A stretch of 64,000 bases of DNA from Oscillospiraceae bacterium (GTDB lineage: Bacteria; Bacillota; Clostridia; Oscillospirales; Acutalibacteraceae), in assembly GCA_902792905.1 (NCBI GenBank), contig CADBBH010000003.1:62001-126000 (forward strand). The letters run 5' to 3'. Under the pieces are notes generated by a model. That model had not been told where the DNA came from and did not search any database. It was given only the letters and a program-made list of their open reading frames with translations. Of this stretch, positions 45,903-53,252 are shown one piece after another. The stretch's first letter is position 1, and each line of letters starts with the position of its first letter. The position numbers and the translations under genes are program-made.

Positions 45903-47396
45903 TTATTCTTCGATTACTATACCTTCGGCTTCGCGTTTCGCTTTGAGCTCGCTGACTATTCTCTCCTTCTCCTTGCCGGAAATCTTATAGAAGAACATCG
46001 GCAGGGCGCAGAGCAGCAGGCTTACGCCGGGGATGACGGAAACGAGCGAGAACACTGCGAAATTCTGGGCGTGCGTGAGGTCGGTGGCAGCCTTGATTGC
46101 CGTGGATGAAAGCATCTCGGCGGGCTGGAAGCCGATAATCATATACATTACGATAATGCCGCTGGTTGAGAGGGCATTGCCGATTTTGTTGATGAATCCG
46201 CTGATTGCGGAGCCGAGGCCGTTGTCTCTGAAGCCGGTCGTGAGCTCCATATAGTCGAGGCAGTCGCAGATCATCGCGAATGTCAGGACGTTGATAACGC
46301 CGAGCGGAATGCAGGAGATGATGATGAACGGAATGCAGATATAGAGATTGCTTGTGAACCAGCCGATGAGGGTGGTGCCGACGCTGGCAACCGCGCCTGC
46401 GAGGCAGGTCGTGATGAGAATTTTCTTATAGTCGAATTTCTTCATCATCTTGGGCATGAACAGCATCGCGCCGAACATACCGACTATTGCGCAGACCTGG
46501 AAAATGGTCTTGACCGAGGAGACGCTCGCCGAAATGGCGGCCGTTCTCTCCTCGAGAGTCATTCCGGTAAGATCCGGGCCGATATAGAAAGCGTAACGGG
46601 CAACGTGGATTGCCGCCGCCTGAACCATATATCTGCCGCTTGAGAGAACGCCCATAAGCAGAACGAGCATAAGGGGCTTGCAGGTGAAAACTCTCCTGAG
46701 CTGAGAGGGATCGCCGGGCTGACGTTTTTTGACGGGAGGAACGATTCTCTCTTTAACGTGGAAATAGGAATTGATATACATGATTATGCCGATGCCGACA
46801 GTGACAATCGCGATAATAAGATATCTCTTCTTGTCATAGGCGAGCGGATCGGCAGTGCTGATGATTTTGGGAAGGAGGAAGCCCGCCGCAAGGAAGAATA
46901 TTTCGGGCAGGGCTGAGCCGATGGAGTTGATAATCTTTGTGAAGGAGATTACCGAGCCGCGCTCCTTCGCGTCGGGAGTCATTACATTCGGCAGACACCA
47001 GAACGGAACATCCGCCATTGTGTAGGTCATACCCCAGAGCACATAGACGACTGCCGCGAACACCATGAGAGCGGTTGAGCTCTTTATGTCCGGGCTCGAA
47101 TACATGAGGATAGTCAGAACAGCTATCGGAACTGAGGCGAAGAGAATATAGGGTTTCATTTTGCCCCATCTGGTGGTCTTATGGTCAACTATCATACCCA
47201 TAAGCGGGTCGTTGATGGCGTCCCAGACTCTCGCGAGCAGCATAAGCAGCAGCACGAAAATCAGCGGAAGCTGGAGTATATTTACATAATAGTCGCTGAT
47301 GTAGCTCGACATCATAGCGTAAATCATACCCTGACCGCCGGCGCCGAGAGCATACATCCACAGCTCTTTTTTGCCTACATATCTTTTATCTTCCAT
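45903..47396 (-). CDS. GPH-family (MelB-like) sugar:cation symporter
   Basis: A 497-residue transporter of the glycoside-pentoside-hexuronide:cation family, 12 predicted helices. The first helices carry ELWMYALGAGGQGMIYAMMS and the family loop DAINDPLMGMIVDHKTTRWG, which continues into the KMKPYILFAS helix, similar to MelB. The long charged loop KKRQPGDPSQLRRVF is central. The substrate cannot be told. GAGGAGT precedes the ATG. It comes after a hairpin that follows the epimerase gene and directly before typA. Confidence 0.88.
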   Translation of the reverse strand: MEDKRYVGKKELWMYALGAGGQGMIYAMMSSYISDYYVNILQLPLIFVLLLMLLARVWDAINDPLMGMIVDHKTTRWGKMKPYILFASVPIAVLTILMYSSPDIKSSTALMVFAAVVYVLWGMTYTMADVPFWCLPNVMTPDAKERGSVISFTKIINSIGSALPEIFFLAAGFLLPKIISTADPLAYDKKRYLIIAIVTVGIGIIMYINSYFHVKERIVPPVKKRQPGDPSQLRRVFTCKPLMLVLLMGVLSSGRYMVQAAAIHVARYAFYIGPDLTGMTLEERTAAISASVSSVKTIFQVCAIVGMFGAMLFMPKMMKKFDYKKILITTCLAGAVASVGTTLIGWFTSNLYICIPFIIISCIPLGVINVLTFAMICDCLDYMELTTGFRDNGLGSAISGFINKIGNALSTSGIIVMYMIIGFQPAEMLSSTAIKAATDLTHAQNFAVFSLVSVIPGVSLLLCALPMFFYKISGKEKERIVSELKAKREAEGIVIEE

Positions 47397-47445
47397 AAGT
47401 AACTCCTCTTCAGTATTCTTTGCAGGGGAATCTCTTTATCAAGAA

Positions 47446-47469
47446 CGGAGCTGTTATAAAACAGCTCCG
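47446..47469 (-). terminator. Hairpin between epimerase and transporter genes
   Basis: CGGAGCTGTT, ATAA, AACAGCTCCG: a perfect 10-bp stem; the minus strand continues TTCTTGAT. The short U-run makes it a weak terminator or an mRNA end protector. Confidence 0.55.
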
Positions 47470-47487
47470 GATAATCACAACCGATAA

Positions 47488-48519
47488 TTATTCGCCTTTC
47501 ATACCCAGCAGCTCAACAGTTCCCTCAAAGGAGGCAACGCTGACCTTGATGGAATCGAAAATAGCCGCTTTGATATCGTCCTCGGTCGCGCCGAGCATTT
47601 CGCTGTATTTACGGTCTATGAAGAGATTTAAATCCATAATTGAGGGAAGAACCAGCGGATTGATACCGGGATCGACACCCTTTTCTTTATACTCCTTGAT
47701 TACCGAGCCCATACCCATTTTCATAACCGCCGGGGGAATGCTGATAATCTTTCTGCCCTTCATTCCTCTCGCGTCATAGACGATGGCGAGGAATTCTTTC
47801 CATGTCTGGTTATACATTGAAATCGGGAACGCCTCATACTTGGGAACGCTCTCGTCAAGGCAGCGCTCGGTCGCTCCGCAGATAACCTCGCCGACCTGAC
47901 GGCAGGTGAGCATTGCGGTTCCGCCGCCCGGATACATGGTGAACGGGAGCTTGTCCATTCTTGAAAGCTGCTCGATGAGAATGGTCCAGACGGGCTTTCT
48001 GCCGGGCTGGGTACCGAAGATATAAGGAAGCTCGAGAACTTTTACGCTGAAATTATCATCGCAGGCCTCTTCGCAGACTTTCTCCTGATCGAGACGGGCT
48101 CTGAAGTAGGGGTTTGCATCCTCAAAATGTTTCTCGGGCATCTCCTTTGCGAGATAGGAGAAATAAGAGCCGAGCACAACAGCGCCCTTTACGCCCGCTT
48201 TCTTGCAGAGAGGGAATATTCTCTCAAGGGGAGCGATATTGAATTTTTTATATGCATCGTAAACGGGGGCGGGGAATTCAACTCTCTCGTCAACGCCCGC
48301 GGCGAAGATGAAAACATCCTTGCCGTTGAGCATCTCAAGAATCTCGTCATCGGATTTCTTATTGATGTCGCCGAAAACAAGCTCCATCTCCTCGGGAATT
48401 GGTGCGCCCTGCGGGAGCGGGGGCAGAGCCGCGGAAGAAACCTTGTGACCTTTTTTAATAAGCTGAGTGGCCGCTTCGCAGCCGAGCAGTCCGGTGCCGC
48501 CGATCATAAATACGTTCAT
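47488..48519 (-). CDS. NAD-dependent epimerase/dehydratase (extended SDR)
   Basis: Rossmann-fold protein of 343 residues. Residues 1-15 have MNVFMIGGTGLLGCEAATQL with the SDR GxxGxxG pattern; DVFIFAAGVDERVEF, VVLGSYFSYLAKEMPEKHFE (where the usual YxxxK is seen as YLAKE-like spacing) and VLELPYIFGTQPGR follow. The catalytic tyrosine-lysine pair is not certain, so activity is undecided. GGAGGA seven bases upstream fixes the ATG at 48519, dropping a 22-residue extension. It has a TTGACT-17-TATTAT promoter and precedes a sugar transporter, suggesting sugar metabolism. Confidence 0.85.
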   Translation of the reverse strand: MNVFMIGGTGLLGCEAATQLIKKGHKVSSAALPPLPQGAPIPEEMELVFGDINKKSDDEILEMLNGKDVFIFAAGVDERVEFPAPVYDAYKKFNIAPLERIFPLCKKAGVKGAVVLGSYFSYLAKEMPEKHFEDANPYFRARLDQEKVCEEACDDNFSVKVLELPYIFGTQPGRKPVWTILIEQLSRMDKLPFTMYPGGGTAMLTCRQVGEVICGATERCLDESVPKYEAFPISMYNQTWKEFLAIVYDARGMKGRKIISIPPAVMKMGMGSVIKEYKEKGVDPGINPLVLPSIMDLNLFIDRKYSEMLGATEDDIKAAIFDSIKVSVASFEGTVELLGMKGE

Positions 48520-48593
48520 TATACTTCCTCCAGAATTCTTTATTCGGGTTTCCCCGTAAAACGGCGCGGAAACCGCCGTTTCCATACATAGTT

Positions 48594-48622
48594 ATAATAT
48601 TACAAAAATAATAAATAGTCAA
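48594..48622 (-). promoter_or_regulatory. Promoter of epimerase gene
   Basis: Minus strand: TTGACT (48617-48622), 17 bases, TATTAT (48594-48599). The leader that follows carries an AAACGGCG/CGCCGTTT hairpin before the ribosome site. Confidence 0.75.
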
Positions 48623-48639
48623 GTTTTTTATATTTAAAA

Positions 48640-48663
48640 CACCCGTCGCAAAACCGACGGGTG
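48640..48663 (-). terminator. Terminator of STAS gene
   Basis: CACCCGTCG, CAAAAC loop, CGACGGGTG: a perfect 9-bp stem; the minus strand continues TTTTAAATATAAAA. It lies 12 bases after the STAS stop. Confidence 0.85.
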
Positions 48664-48675
48664 AAAACCTTTTAT

Positions 48676-48981
48676 TTAAGATTTTTCAATATCGAGTATA
48701 TCCGAGAAACCTGTTACATCGAAAATCTCGCTGACAATTTCGTTGGGATTGAGAATCTTCATCTTTCCGCCCGCGGCCATCATCTTCTTCTGGGCGAAGA
48801 GAACGACTCTGAGACCGGCGGAGGATATGTAGTCAAGCTCCGTAAAATCAAGAGTGAGCCCGGCAATGCCGTCAAGACCGGTTTTGAGCGCTTCTTCGAG
48901 CTCGGGGGCCGTTATTGTTTCAAGTCTGCCCGAAACGGCATAGACTGCCTGATTTCCGTTAATTGTTTTATTGATAGTCAT
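48676..48981 (-). CDS. STAS-domain protein, anti-sigma factor antagonist type
   Basis: A 101-residue single STAS domain like SpoIIAA or RsbV. It begins MTINKTINGNQAVYAVSGRL, has the SGRLETITAPELEEAL segment and the conserved phosphorylation region LDYISSAGLRVVLFAQKKM, with Ser53-Ser54 as candidate phosphoacceptors. AGGAG seven bases before ATG 48981. No anti-sigma kinase or sigma gene is adjacent, so the partner is encoded elsewhere. Monocistronic between a candidate promoter and terminator. Confidence 0.9.
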   Translation of the reverse strand: MTINKTINGNQAVYAVSGRLETITAPELEEALKTGLDGIAGLTLDFTELDYISSAGLRVVLFAQKKMMAAGGKMKILNPNEIVSEIFDVTGFSDILDIEKS

Positions 48982-49123
48982 ATACTCTCTCCTCAAATGA
49001 ATCTTTGTAATCCGGCGGCATTCAGAATTAAGAATACTTCGCGAATATTCAATTTATGTTATCATAAAAAATATTTAATATCAATACCTAAAAAGGGCAA
49101 TTTTTGGCGCGTAATCATTGAAG

Positions 49124-49152
49124 TTTTCAATCCGATATGTTAAAATTATAAT
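49124..49152 (+). promoter_or_regulatory. Candidate promoter of WG/SH3 gene
   Basis: TTTTCA (49124-49129), 17 bases, TATAAT (49147-49152), 35 bases before the ATG. An alternative reading is TTGAAG-17-TAAAAT overlapping it. Confidence 0.5.
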
Positions 49153-49187
49153 CTAAACAAAAATTTTACCCGACGGGAAGATATAAA

Positions 49188-50333
49188 ATGAAAAAACTCA
49201 CCAAATCAGACAAGAGAAAACTGATCCTTGTCGCGGGTGCGGCGCTGATACTTGTGCTCTTCATCCTGCTTGTTTCCGCGATAGTAAAAGGCGTGAAATC
49301 AAAGAAGGAAGATAAGGATTCCGGATACAGTTTTTCGGTTTCCGCGCTCAAGGATGTAAAAAACGCGGAATGCCTTAACGAAGAAATCTGCGTATTCACC
49401 GATTCTTCGGGAAAGAAGGGGCTTATGACCCTTGACGGCACAGTAACCGAAAAGGCGGGAAACTATGAATTCAGGGTGGTCAGCGACGAATGGCTCAGTT
49501 CAAAAGTCATCGCCAGGACACCGGACTCCGAATATCCCCTGATAGTTGACACCGAAACCGGAAAAATCGGCAAGAAGCAGTATAACAAGCCCGACAACCC
49601 CGAAAAAATCGCCTACTGGAACGATGAATCCGGCGAACTCTGCTGGTACGGCGCAGACGGTTACATTGACCGCGTTTCGCCCGCCGAGCTCAAGCCCGGA
49701 GTAAAGCTCATGCCCGTTGCCCAATCCGATGAGCCGGGCGCAAAATACGGCTACGTCAACGACAGTCTTACGGTCGCGATAGATTTCAGCTATGACAGAG
49801 CGGGCAAATTCAGCGAAGGTCTTGCCGCGGTCAGCCAGAGCGGAAAATTCGGATATATCAGTGAAAACGGCAGCGTTGAGATTCCGTTTGAATATGACAG
49901 CGCGGGTGAAAATCCCTATTCCTTCAGAAACGGGCTTGTTCCCGTCACCAAGAACGCGAAATTCGGTATTCTCGACCGCCGCGGCAGAGAGGTTGTCAGC
50001 TTCGATTTCGATAAAATCCTGCAGGGCAAAGACGGCAAATATATCGCCAACAAGGGCGGAAAATGGGGAATCCTGACCGTCAATGAGGATTTGTTCAACG
50101 CCGCGAACACAACAACTGCGCCGCAGACCGGATTGGTTGAAAACTACAGAGTCACCACAAACGGAAGCACGCTGAATATGCGCGCCGAGCCGAGCATCTA
50201 CGCCGAAAAACTAACGGAAATTCCAAACGGAACTTCAATTATCGTAGAATCGGTTGACGGCGAATGGGCAAAGATAAAATACGGCGCCTATTCGGGATAC
50301 GTCAGCACAAAATACATAACTCAGATTCAGTAA
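49188..50333 (+). CDS. Membrane-anchored WG-repeat protein with C-terminal SH3b domain
   Basis: A 381-residue surface protein. The N-terminus is a type II anchor (LILVAGAALILVLFILLVSA). Residues about 170-300 contain WG-like repeats (KYGYVNDSLTVAIDFSYDRA, GLAAVSQSGKFGYISENGSV, GLVPVTKNAKFGILDRRGRE). Residues about 318-381 are a bacterial SH3 domain (GSTLNMRAEPSIYAEKLTEI, GEWAKIKYGAYSGYV), which often binds peptidoglycan. No enzyme domain is present, so a structural or sensing role at the wall is inferred. It is followed by the LURP-one gene after 22 bases, with AGGAGAAGAG between, suggesting cotranscription. Confidence 0.85.
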   Translation: MKKLTKSDKRKLILVAGAALILVLFILLVSAIVKGVKSKKEDKDSGYSFSVSALKDVKNAECLNEEICVFTDSSGKKGLMTLDGTVTEKAGNYEFRVVSDEWLSSKVIARTPDSEYPLIVDTETGKIGKKQYNKPDNPEKIAYWNDESGELCWYGADGYIDRVSPAELKPGVKLMPVAQSDEPGAKYGYVNDSLTVAIDFSYDRAGKFSEGLAAVSQSGKFGYISENGSVEIPFEYDSAGENPYSFRNGLVPVTKNAKFGILDRRGREVVSFDFDKILQGKDGKYIANKGGKWGILTVNEDLFNAANTTTAPQTGLVENYRVTTNGSTLNMRAEPSIYAEKLTEIPNGTSIIVESVDGEWAKIKYGAYSGYVSTKYITQIQ

Positions 50334-50355
50334 AAACAATGAGGAGAAGAGTATT

Positions 50356-50880
50356 ATGAAACTTTATCTTAAGCAGAAGGTTTTTTCATGGAAAGACAAA
50401 AGCAACGTTAAGGACGAGCTCGGCAACGACAAATATTACATAGAGGGCAAGGTTCTCTCCGTCGGCAAGAAGCTGACAGTCTATGACGCGCAGCAGAACG
50501 AGGTTGCGTTCATCAGGCAGAAGGTAGTTACATTTATGCCGAAGTTCTTTGTTGAAATCGGCGGAGAACAGGTAGCCGAAATCACAAAGAAACTTTCGTT
50601 CCTCAAGCCCAAATATGTTGTGAACGGACCGGACTGGACCGTACAGGGCAATTTCACGGCTCACGATTATTCTCTTTATGACGGCGAAAAGGAAATCGCA
50701 GGTATTCACAAGAAATGGATGAGCTGGGGCGACGCCTTTGAGATTGAAATCGCCAGCGAAAAGGACGAGGTGCTTGTGCTGGCTGTGGTTCTCGCCATCG
50801 ACGCGGTTATGGATGCCTCTGATAACGCCGCGGCAGGAGGTATAGCCGGCGGAGCTGCCTCCTTCGGTTCCAACGGCTGA
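50356..50880 (+). CDS. LURP-one-related / YxjI-type protein
   Basis: A 174-residue protein of the LURP-one-related superfamily (tubby-like beta-barrel fold). Visible: LYLKQKVFSWKDKSNVKDEL, the YYIEGKVLSVGKKLTVYDAQ strand pair, EVAFIRQKVVTFMPKFFVEI, VVNGPDWTVQGNFTAHDYS and VLVLAVVLAIDAVMDA near the C-terminus, then a Gly/Ala-rich tail. The family is thought to bind phospholipid or serve as a scaffold; no function is established in bacteria. It ends before a strong terminator. Confidence 0.85.
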   Translation: MKLYLKQKVFSWKDKSNVKDELGNDKYYIEGKVLSVGKKLTVYDAQQNEVAFIRQKVVTFMPKFFVEIGGEQVAEITKKLSFLKPKYVVNGPDWTVQGNFTAHDYSLYDGEKEIAGIHKKWMSWGDAFEIEIASEKDEVLVLAVVLAIDAVMDASDNAAAGGIAGGAASFGSNG

Positions 50881-50897
50881 AAGATAATAAAAAACCA

Positions 50898-50925
50898 AGC
50901 AGGGAAAGGTTTCCCTGCTTTTTAT
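50898..50925 (+). terminator. Terminator of WG/SH3-LURP operon
   Basis: AGCAGGGAA, AGGT loop, TTCCCTGCT, then TTTTATT: a perfect 9-bp stem 18 bases after the stop. Confidence 0.88.
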
Positions 50926-50940
50926 TATTATCGGCCGACT

Positions 50941-50971
50941 CCATTAATATTCTAAATTAGAATATTAATGG
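50941..50971. repeat. Perfect 31-bp AT-rich palindrome
   Basis: CCATTAATATTCTAA, one central A, TTAGAATATTAATGG: a 15-bp perfect inverted repeat with a single-base centre. It is too AT-rich and tightly closed for an ordinary terminator; it could be a protein-binding site. It lies just past the end of the small RNA. Confidence 0.75.
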
Positions 50972-50973
50972 AC

Positions 50974-51012
50974 GATAAAAGACGGAGAACATAACATTCT
51001 CCGTCTTTTATC
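50974..51012 (-). terminator. Terminator of small RNA, also fits + strand
   Basis: GATAAAAGACGGAGAA, CATAACA loop, TTCTCCGTCTTTTATC: a perfect 16-bp inverted repeat whose outer A/T bases act as U-run on either strand. Confidence 0.8.
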
Positions 51013-51073
51013 GGATGGCTCTGTAATTGTTGCTCACAAATTGCAGATGCATAATATTAGCTGGATACTATGC
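50974..51073 (-). ncRNA. Putative ~100-nt structured small RNA
   Basis: An open-frame-free stretch read on the minus strand from a perfect TTGACA-17-TATAAT promoter (51080-51108) to a 16-bp terminator stem. Predicted start is near 51073, beginning GCATAGTATCC. Two more stems can form: TGCATA...TATGCA, and CTGCAATT...AATTACAG around GAGCA. No known Rfam-type family is recognised by eye. Expression is inferred from the promoter-terminator pair and not seen directly. Confidence 0.6.
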
Positions 51074-51079
51074 ACCTAT

Positions 51080-51108
51080 ATTATAGCCGCGGGTATGGGC
51101 TTTGTCAA
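51080..51108 (-). promoter_or_regulatory. Consensus promoter of putative small RNA
   Basis: Minus strand: TTGACA (51103-51108), 17 bases, TATAAT (51080-51085), upstream of which lies an A/T-rich UP-like tract (51110-51137). Perfect sigma-A consensus. No protein gene lies downstream within reach before the terminator. Confidence 0.8.
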
Positions 51109-51188
51109 GGCTTTTTTGAAAAAATTTTTTGAAAAAACCGTTCAGAACACGCGATACACAATATATTGTGGTTGTTACATCCTGCATA

Positions 51189-51217
51189 TTGAATTTGTGT
51201 GATTCCGGTGCTATAAT
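51189..51217 (+). promoter_or_regulatory. Promoter of GH16 gene
   Basis: TTGAAT (51189-51194), 17 bases, TATAAT (51212-51217), followed by GCGGAGGGA and the ATG at 51250. Divergent from the small-RNA promoter. Confidence 0.8.
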
Positions 51218-51249
51218 TTTTTTGAAAAAATTGTCTGCGGAGGGATAAT

Positions 51250-52158
51250 ATGCTAGAAAATCTTATGAATTCCCTGAATCTGGCTTTCAGGCAGCAGGAT
51301 GCCGTTCTCCGTATCGGCAGATTTGTTTCGGCGCTTTTTGAAGGCGGTTTTTCGTTTAAGAAACTCGCCGCGATTTTTATCGCGTTTTTTGAGATGTTCG
51401 GCTGTGTGATTTCCGATCTGCCGGTTACACCGCTCGGCGAAGAACTTTCGCTCGACGGCTATTCGCTCGTATTTGAGGATGAATTCGACGGCGACGCTCT
51501 CGATACCGAAGTCTGGGAATTCCGCGCGGAAGGCGGCGGAAACGGAAGATTCTGGAGCTCAGACCAGGCAAAGGTTGAGGGCGGAAACCTGATAATGACC
51601 GGCGAATACAAGTCGGACGGCAGATACGGAGAGGGTTGGTATTCCTGCGATCTTCAGCTGAAAAAGACCTACTGCAAGGGATATTTTGAAATAAAATGCA
51701 AATGCAGCGATACTGCGGATTTCTGGAGCGCCTTCTGGATTCAGGCTGAGCACCCTTATGACCACGACATCTCAAAGGGCGGACCCGGCGGAGCGGAGCT
51801 TGATATATTTGAATCCTGCGACTCGGGAAGCTCAAGCGCATTGCGCAGAAATTCGGTAGTCCAGACAATTCACTGCAACGGCTATGACGATAACCCCGAT
51901 AAGCTCGATTCGCGCATACTCGGTAAATTCAAAACAGGCGATATTTATAATGAATACGCAACCTTCGGCCTGAAATGGACCGATGACGAATATATCTTCT
52001 ATATAAACGGCGTTGAGTCCGCCCGCTCGAGCTTCGGAAACGGCGTCTCGCAGGAGGAGGAATATATCTGCGTTTCGCTCTGTATGCCCGCCGAAATAAC
52101 GCTCGATACCGGCGCCAAAGCTGTCTTCACCGTTGATTACGTAAAAATCTGGCAGTAA
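51250..52158 (+). CDS. Glycoside hydrolase family 16 (beta-glucanase/laminarinase type)
   Basis: A 302-residue protein whose residues about 70-302 form the GH16 jelly-roll. The catalytic E-x-D-x-x-E signature is in GAELDIFES (E183, D185, E188), with LVFEDEFDGDALDTEVWEF, DFWSAFWIQAE and the ending VFTVDYVKIWQ typical. The first 55 residues contain a hydrophobic segment (LAAIFIAFFEMFGCVIS) that is not a standard signal peptide and may anchor the enzyme as a short amphipathic or membrane helix. It has its own promoter and a strong terminator. The expected substrate is a beta-1,3/1,4-glucan; the exact specificity is not readable. Confidence 0.9.
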   Translation: MLENLMNSLNLAFRQQDAVLRIGRFVSALFEGGFSFKKLAAIFIAFFEMFGCVISDLPVTPLGEELSLDGYSLVFEDEFDGDALDTEVWEFRAEGGGNGRFWSSDQAKVEGGNLIMTGEYKSDGRYGEGWYSCDLQLKKTYCKGYFEIKCKCSDTADFWSAFWIQAEHPYDHDISKGGPGGAELDIFESCDSGSSSALRRNSVVQTIHCNGYDDNPDKLDSRILGKFKTGDIYNEYATFGLKWTDDEYIFYINGVESARSSFGNGVSQEEEYICVSLCMPAEITLDTGAKAVFTVDYVKIWQ

Positions 52159-52171
52159 GAGAAAACAATAC

Positions 52172-52207
52172 AAAAAGGGAAACGCTCCGGCGTTTCCCTT
52201 TTTTTAT
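52172..52207. terminator. Bidirectional terminator after GH16
   Basis: AAAAAGGGAAACGC, TCCG, GCGTTTCCCTTTTT, with flanking A and T runs; between converging genes, so it serves both strands. Confidence 0.9.
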
Positions 52208-53058
52208 GCTGCTTTTGAGATCGGTTCGGGAATCGGTGCGTTGGTTGAAAACTCGATAGTCTGAATCATCGCTATGAAACCGCCGGCGTCGGGCTTCATA
52301 ATATTGTACCCGATGAACATTACGCCGCCGAAGAAGAAGATATTCTCGGCTTCGTTTACGGTATCGGGCAGAACCGCGTACCCCTGCGGATTGCCCTGCA
52401 GATCATATTTATAAATGATATTCGGATTGTAGAAGAGCGAATAGAGATATTCGCCGTCCGAAGCGAGACTCTGGCGGGTATAGTTATTTTCGGGATTGTC
52501 AATCACGCCGAGCGAGTTGAAATTTTCATCATAACGAACAATATCGCAGGAATTAGAGATGCCCGCGTACCAGCATTTGCCGGTGCCGACATAGGCAATC
52601 GAATAAATCTTGCGGTCAAGTGTTTTTGTTCCCTTGATTTCCAGCTTTTCCGGATCGACAAAGGTGATGGTGGTGAAATTCGGTTTATTGTTGCTGATGA
52701 CGAGCAGTTTATTCTCCTCGTCATAGGTCATATCGTTCGCGTGGTCGATTCTAAGTTCGTCGCTAGCTTCTATGACCTGACGCTTTTCGGGATCGATTTT
52801 GATAATCCTGCAGGGGACCTCGTTTTCCTCCGCGTCAGGATTAATCATGATCTGATAGAAGAATCTGCCGTCGGTGCATCCTCCCTCAACTGTTCTTATC
52901 TGCTCGAAGGGCTCAAATGTAATGACCGTAGCTTGCGTTACTTTGGGAACCTCGGGCGGTTTCTCGGGAGTCATAATTCCGAGAGCTGTCAGAATCGCCG
53001 TAAAAATTGCGGCAAAATTCCTGAAGAAGCTCATAATCGCTTCAAAGAAGTTTTCCAT
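52204..53058 (-). CDS. Beta-propeller-like hypothetical protein with N-terminal amphipathic helix
   Basis: A 284-residue protein of unknown role. The N-terminus is aromatic and amphipathic (MENFFEAIMSFFRNFAAIFT), then a Pro-rich linker (MTPEKPPEVPKV) and repeats of about 45 residues with strand-turn patterns (GGCTDGRFFYQIMI, HANDMTYDEENKLLVISNNK, IYSIAYVGTGKCWYAGISNS, SLASDGEYLYSLFYNPN) typical of a propeller such as NHL/YncE. It has no signal peptidase motif. It converges with GH16 and its N-terminus resembles that of GH16. Function cannot be assigned. Confidence 0.75.
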   Translation of the reverse strand: MENFFEAIMSFFRNFAAIFTAILTALGIMTPEKPPEVPKVTQATVITFEPFEQIRTVEGGCTDGRFFYQIMINPDAEENEVPCRIIKIDPEKRQVIEASDELRIDHANDMTYDEENKLLVISNNKPNFTTITFVDPEKLEIKGTKTLDRKIYSIAYVGTGKCWYAGISNSCDIVRYDENFNSLGVIDNPENNYTRQSLASDGEYLYSLFYNPNIIYKYDLQGNPQGYAVLPDTVNEAENIFFFGGVMFIGYNIMKPDAGGFIAMIQTIEFSTNAPIPEPISKAA

Positions 53059-53201
53059 AATTTAGTTTTCCCCGTTTCATAATCTGCCTGTATGGCGAGG
53101 CACGCCGTTTGCGCATTACGGGCTGTTCCGCGGCCCGCGCAAAATCGGAGTAATTATATACCTTTTATATATAAATATCATTAACAAATTGTAAATTTCG
53201 G

Positions 53202-53234
53202 AAAAGCCGCCCTCTCCGTTCAGGAGAAGGCGGC
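53202..53234 (-). terminator. Terminator of ABC transporter operon
   Basis: Minus strand: GCCGCCTTCTCC, TGAAC, GGAGAGGGCGGC, then TTTTCC; 12-bp stem with one mismatch, about 19 bases after the stop. Confidence 0.85.
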
Positions 53235-53252
53235 GTAGAGTTTTTGATCGTT

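Noticed and set aside
50974-51012. Riboswitch for GH16
   Set aside because: The GH16 promoter at 51189-51217 lies downstream of the structure, so it cannot be in the GH16 leader.
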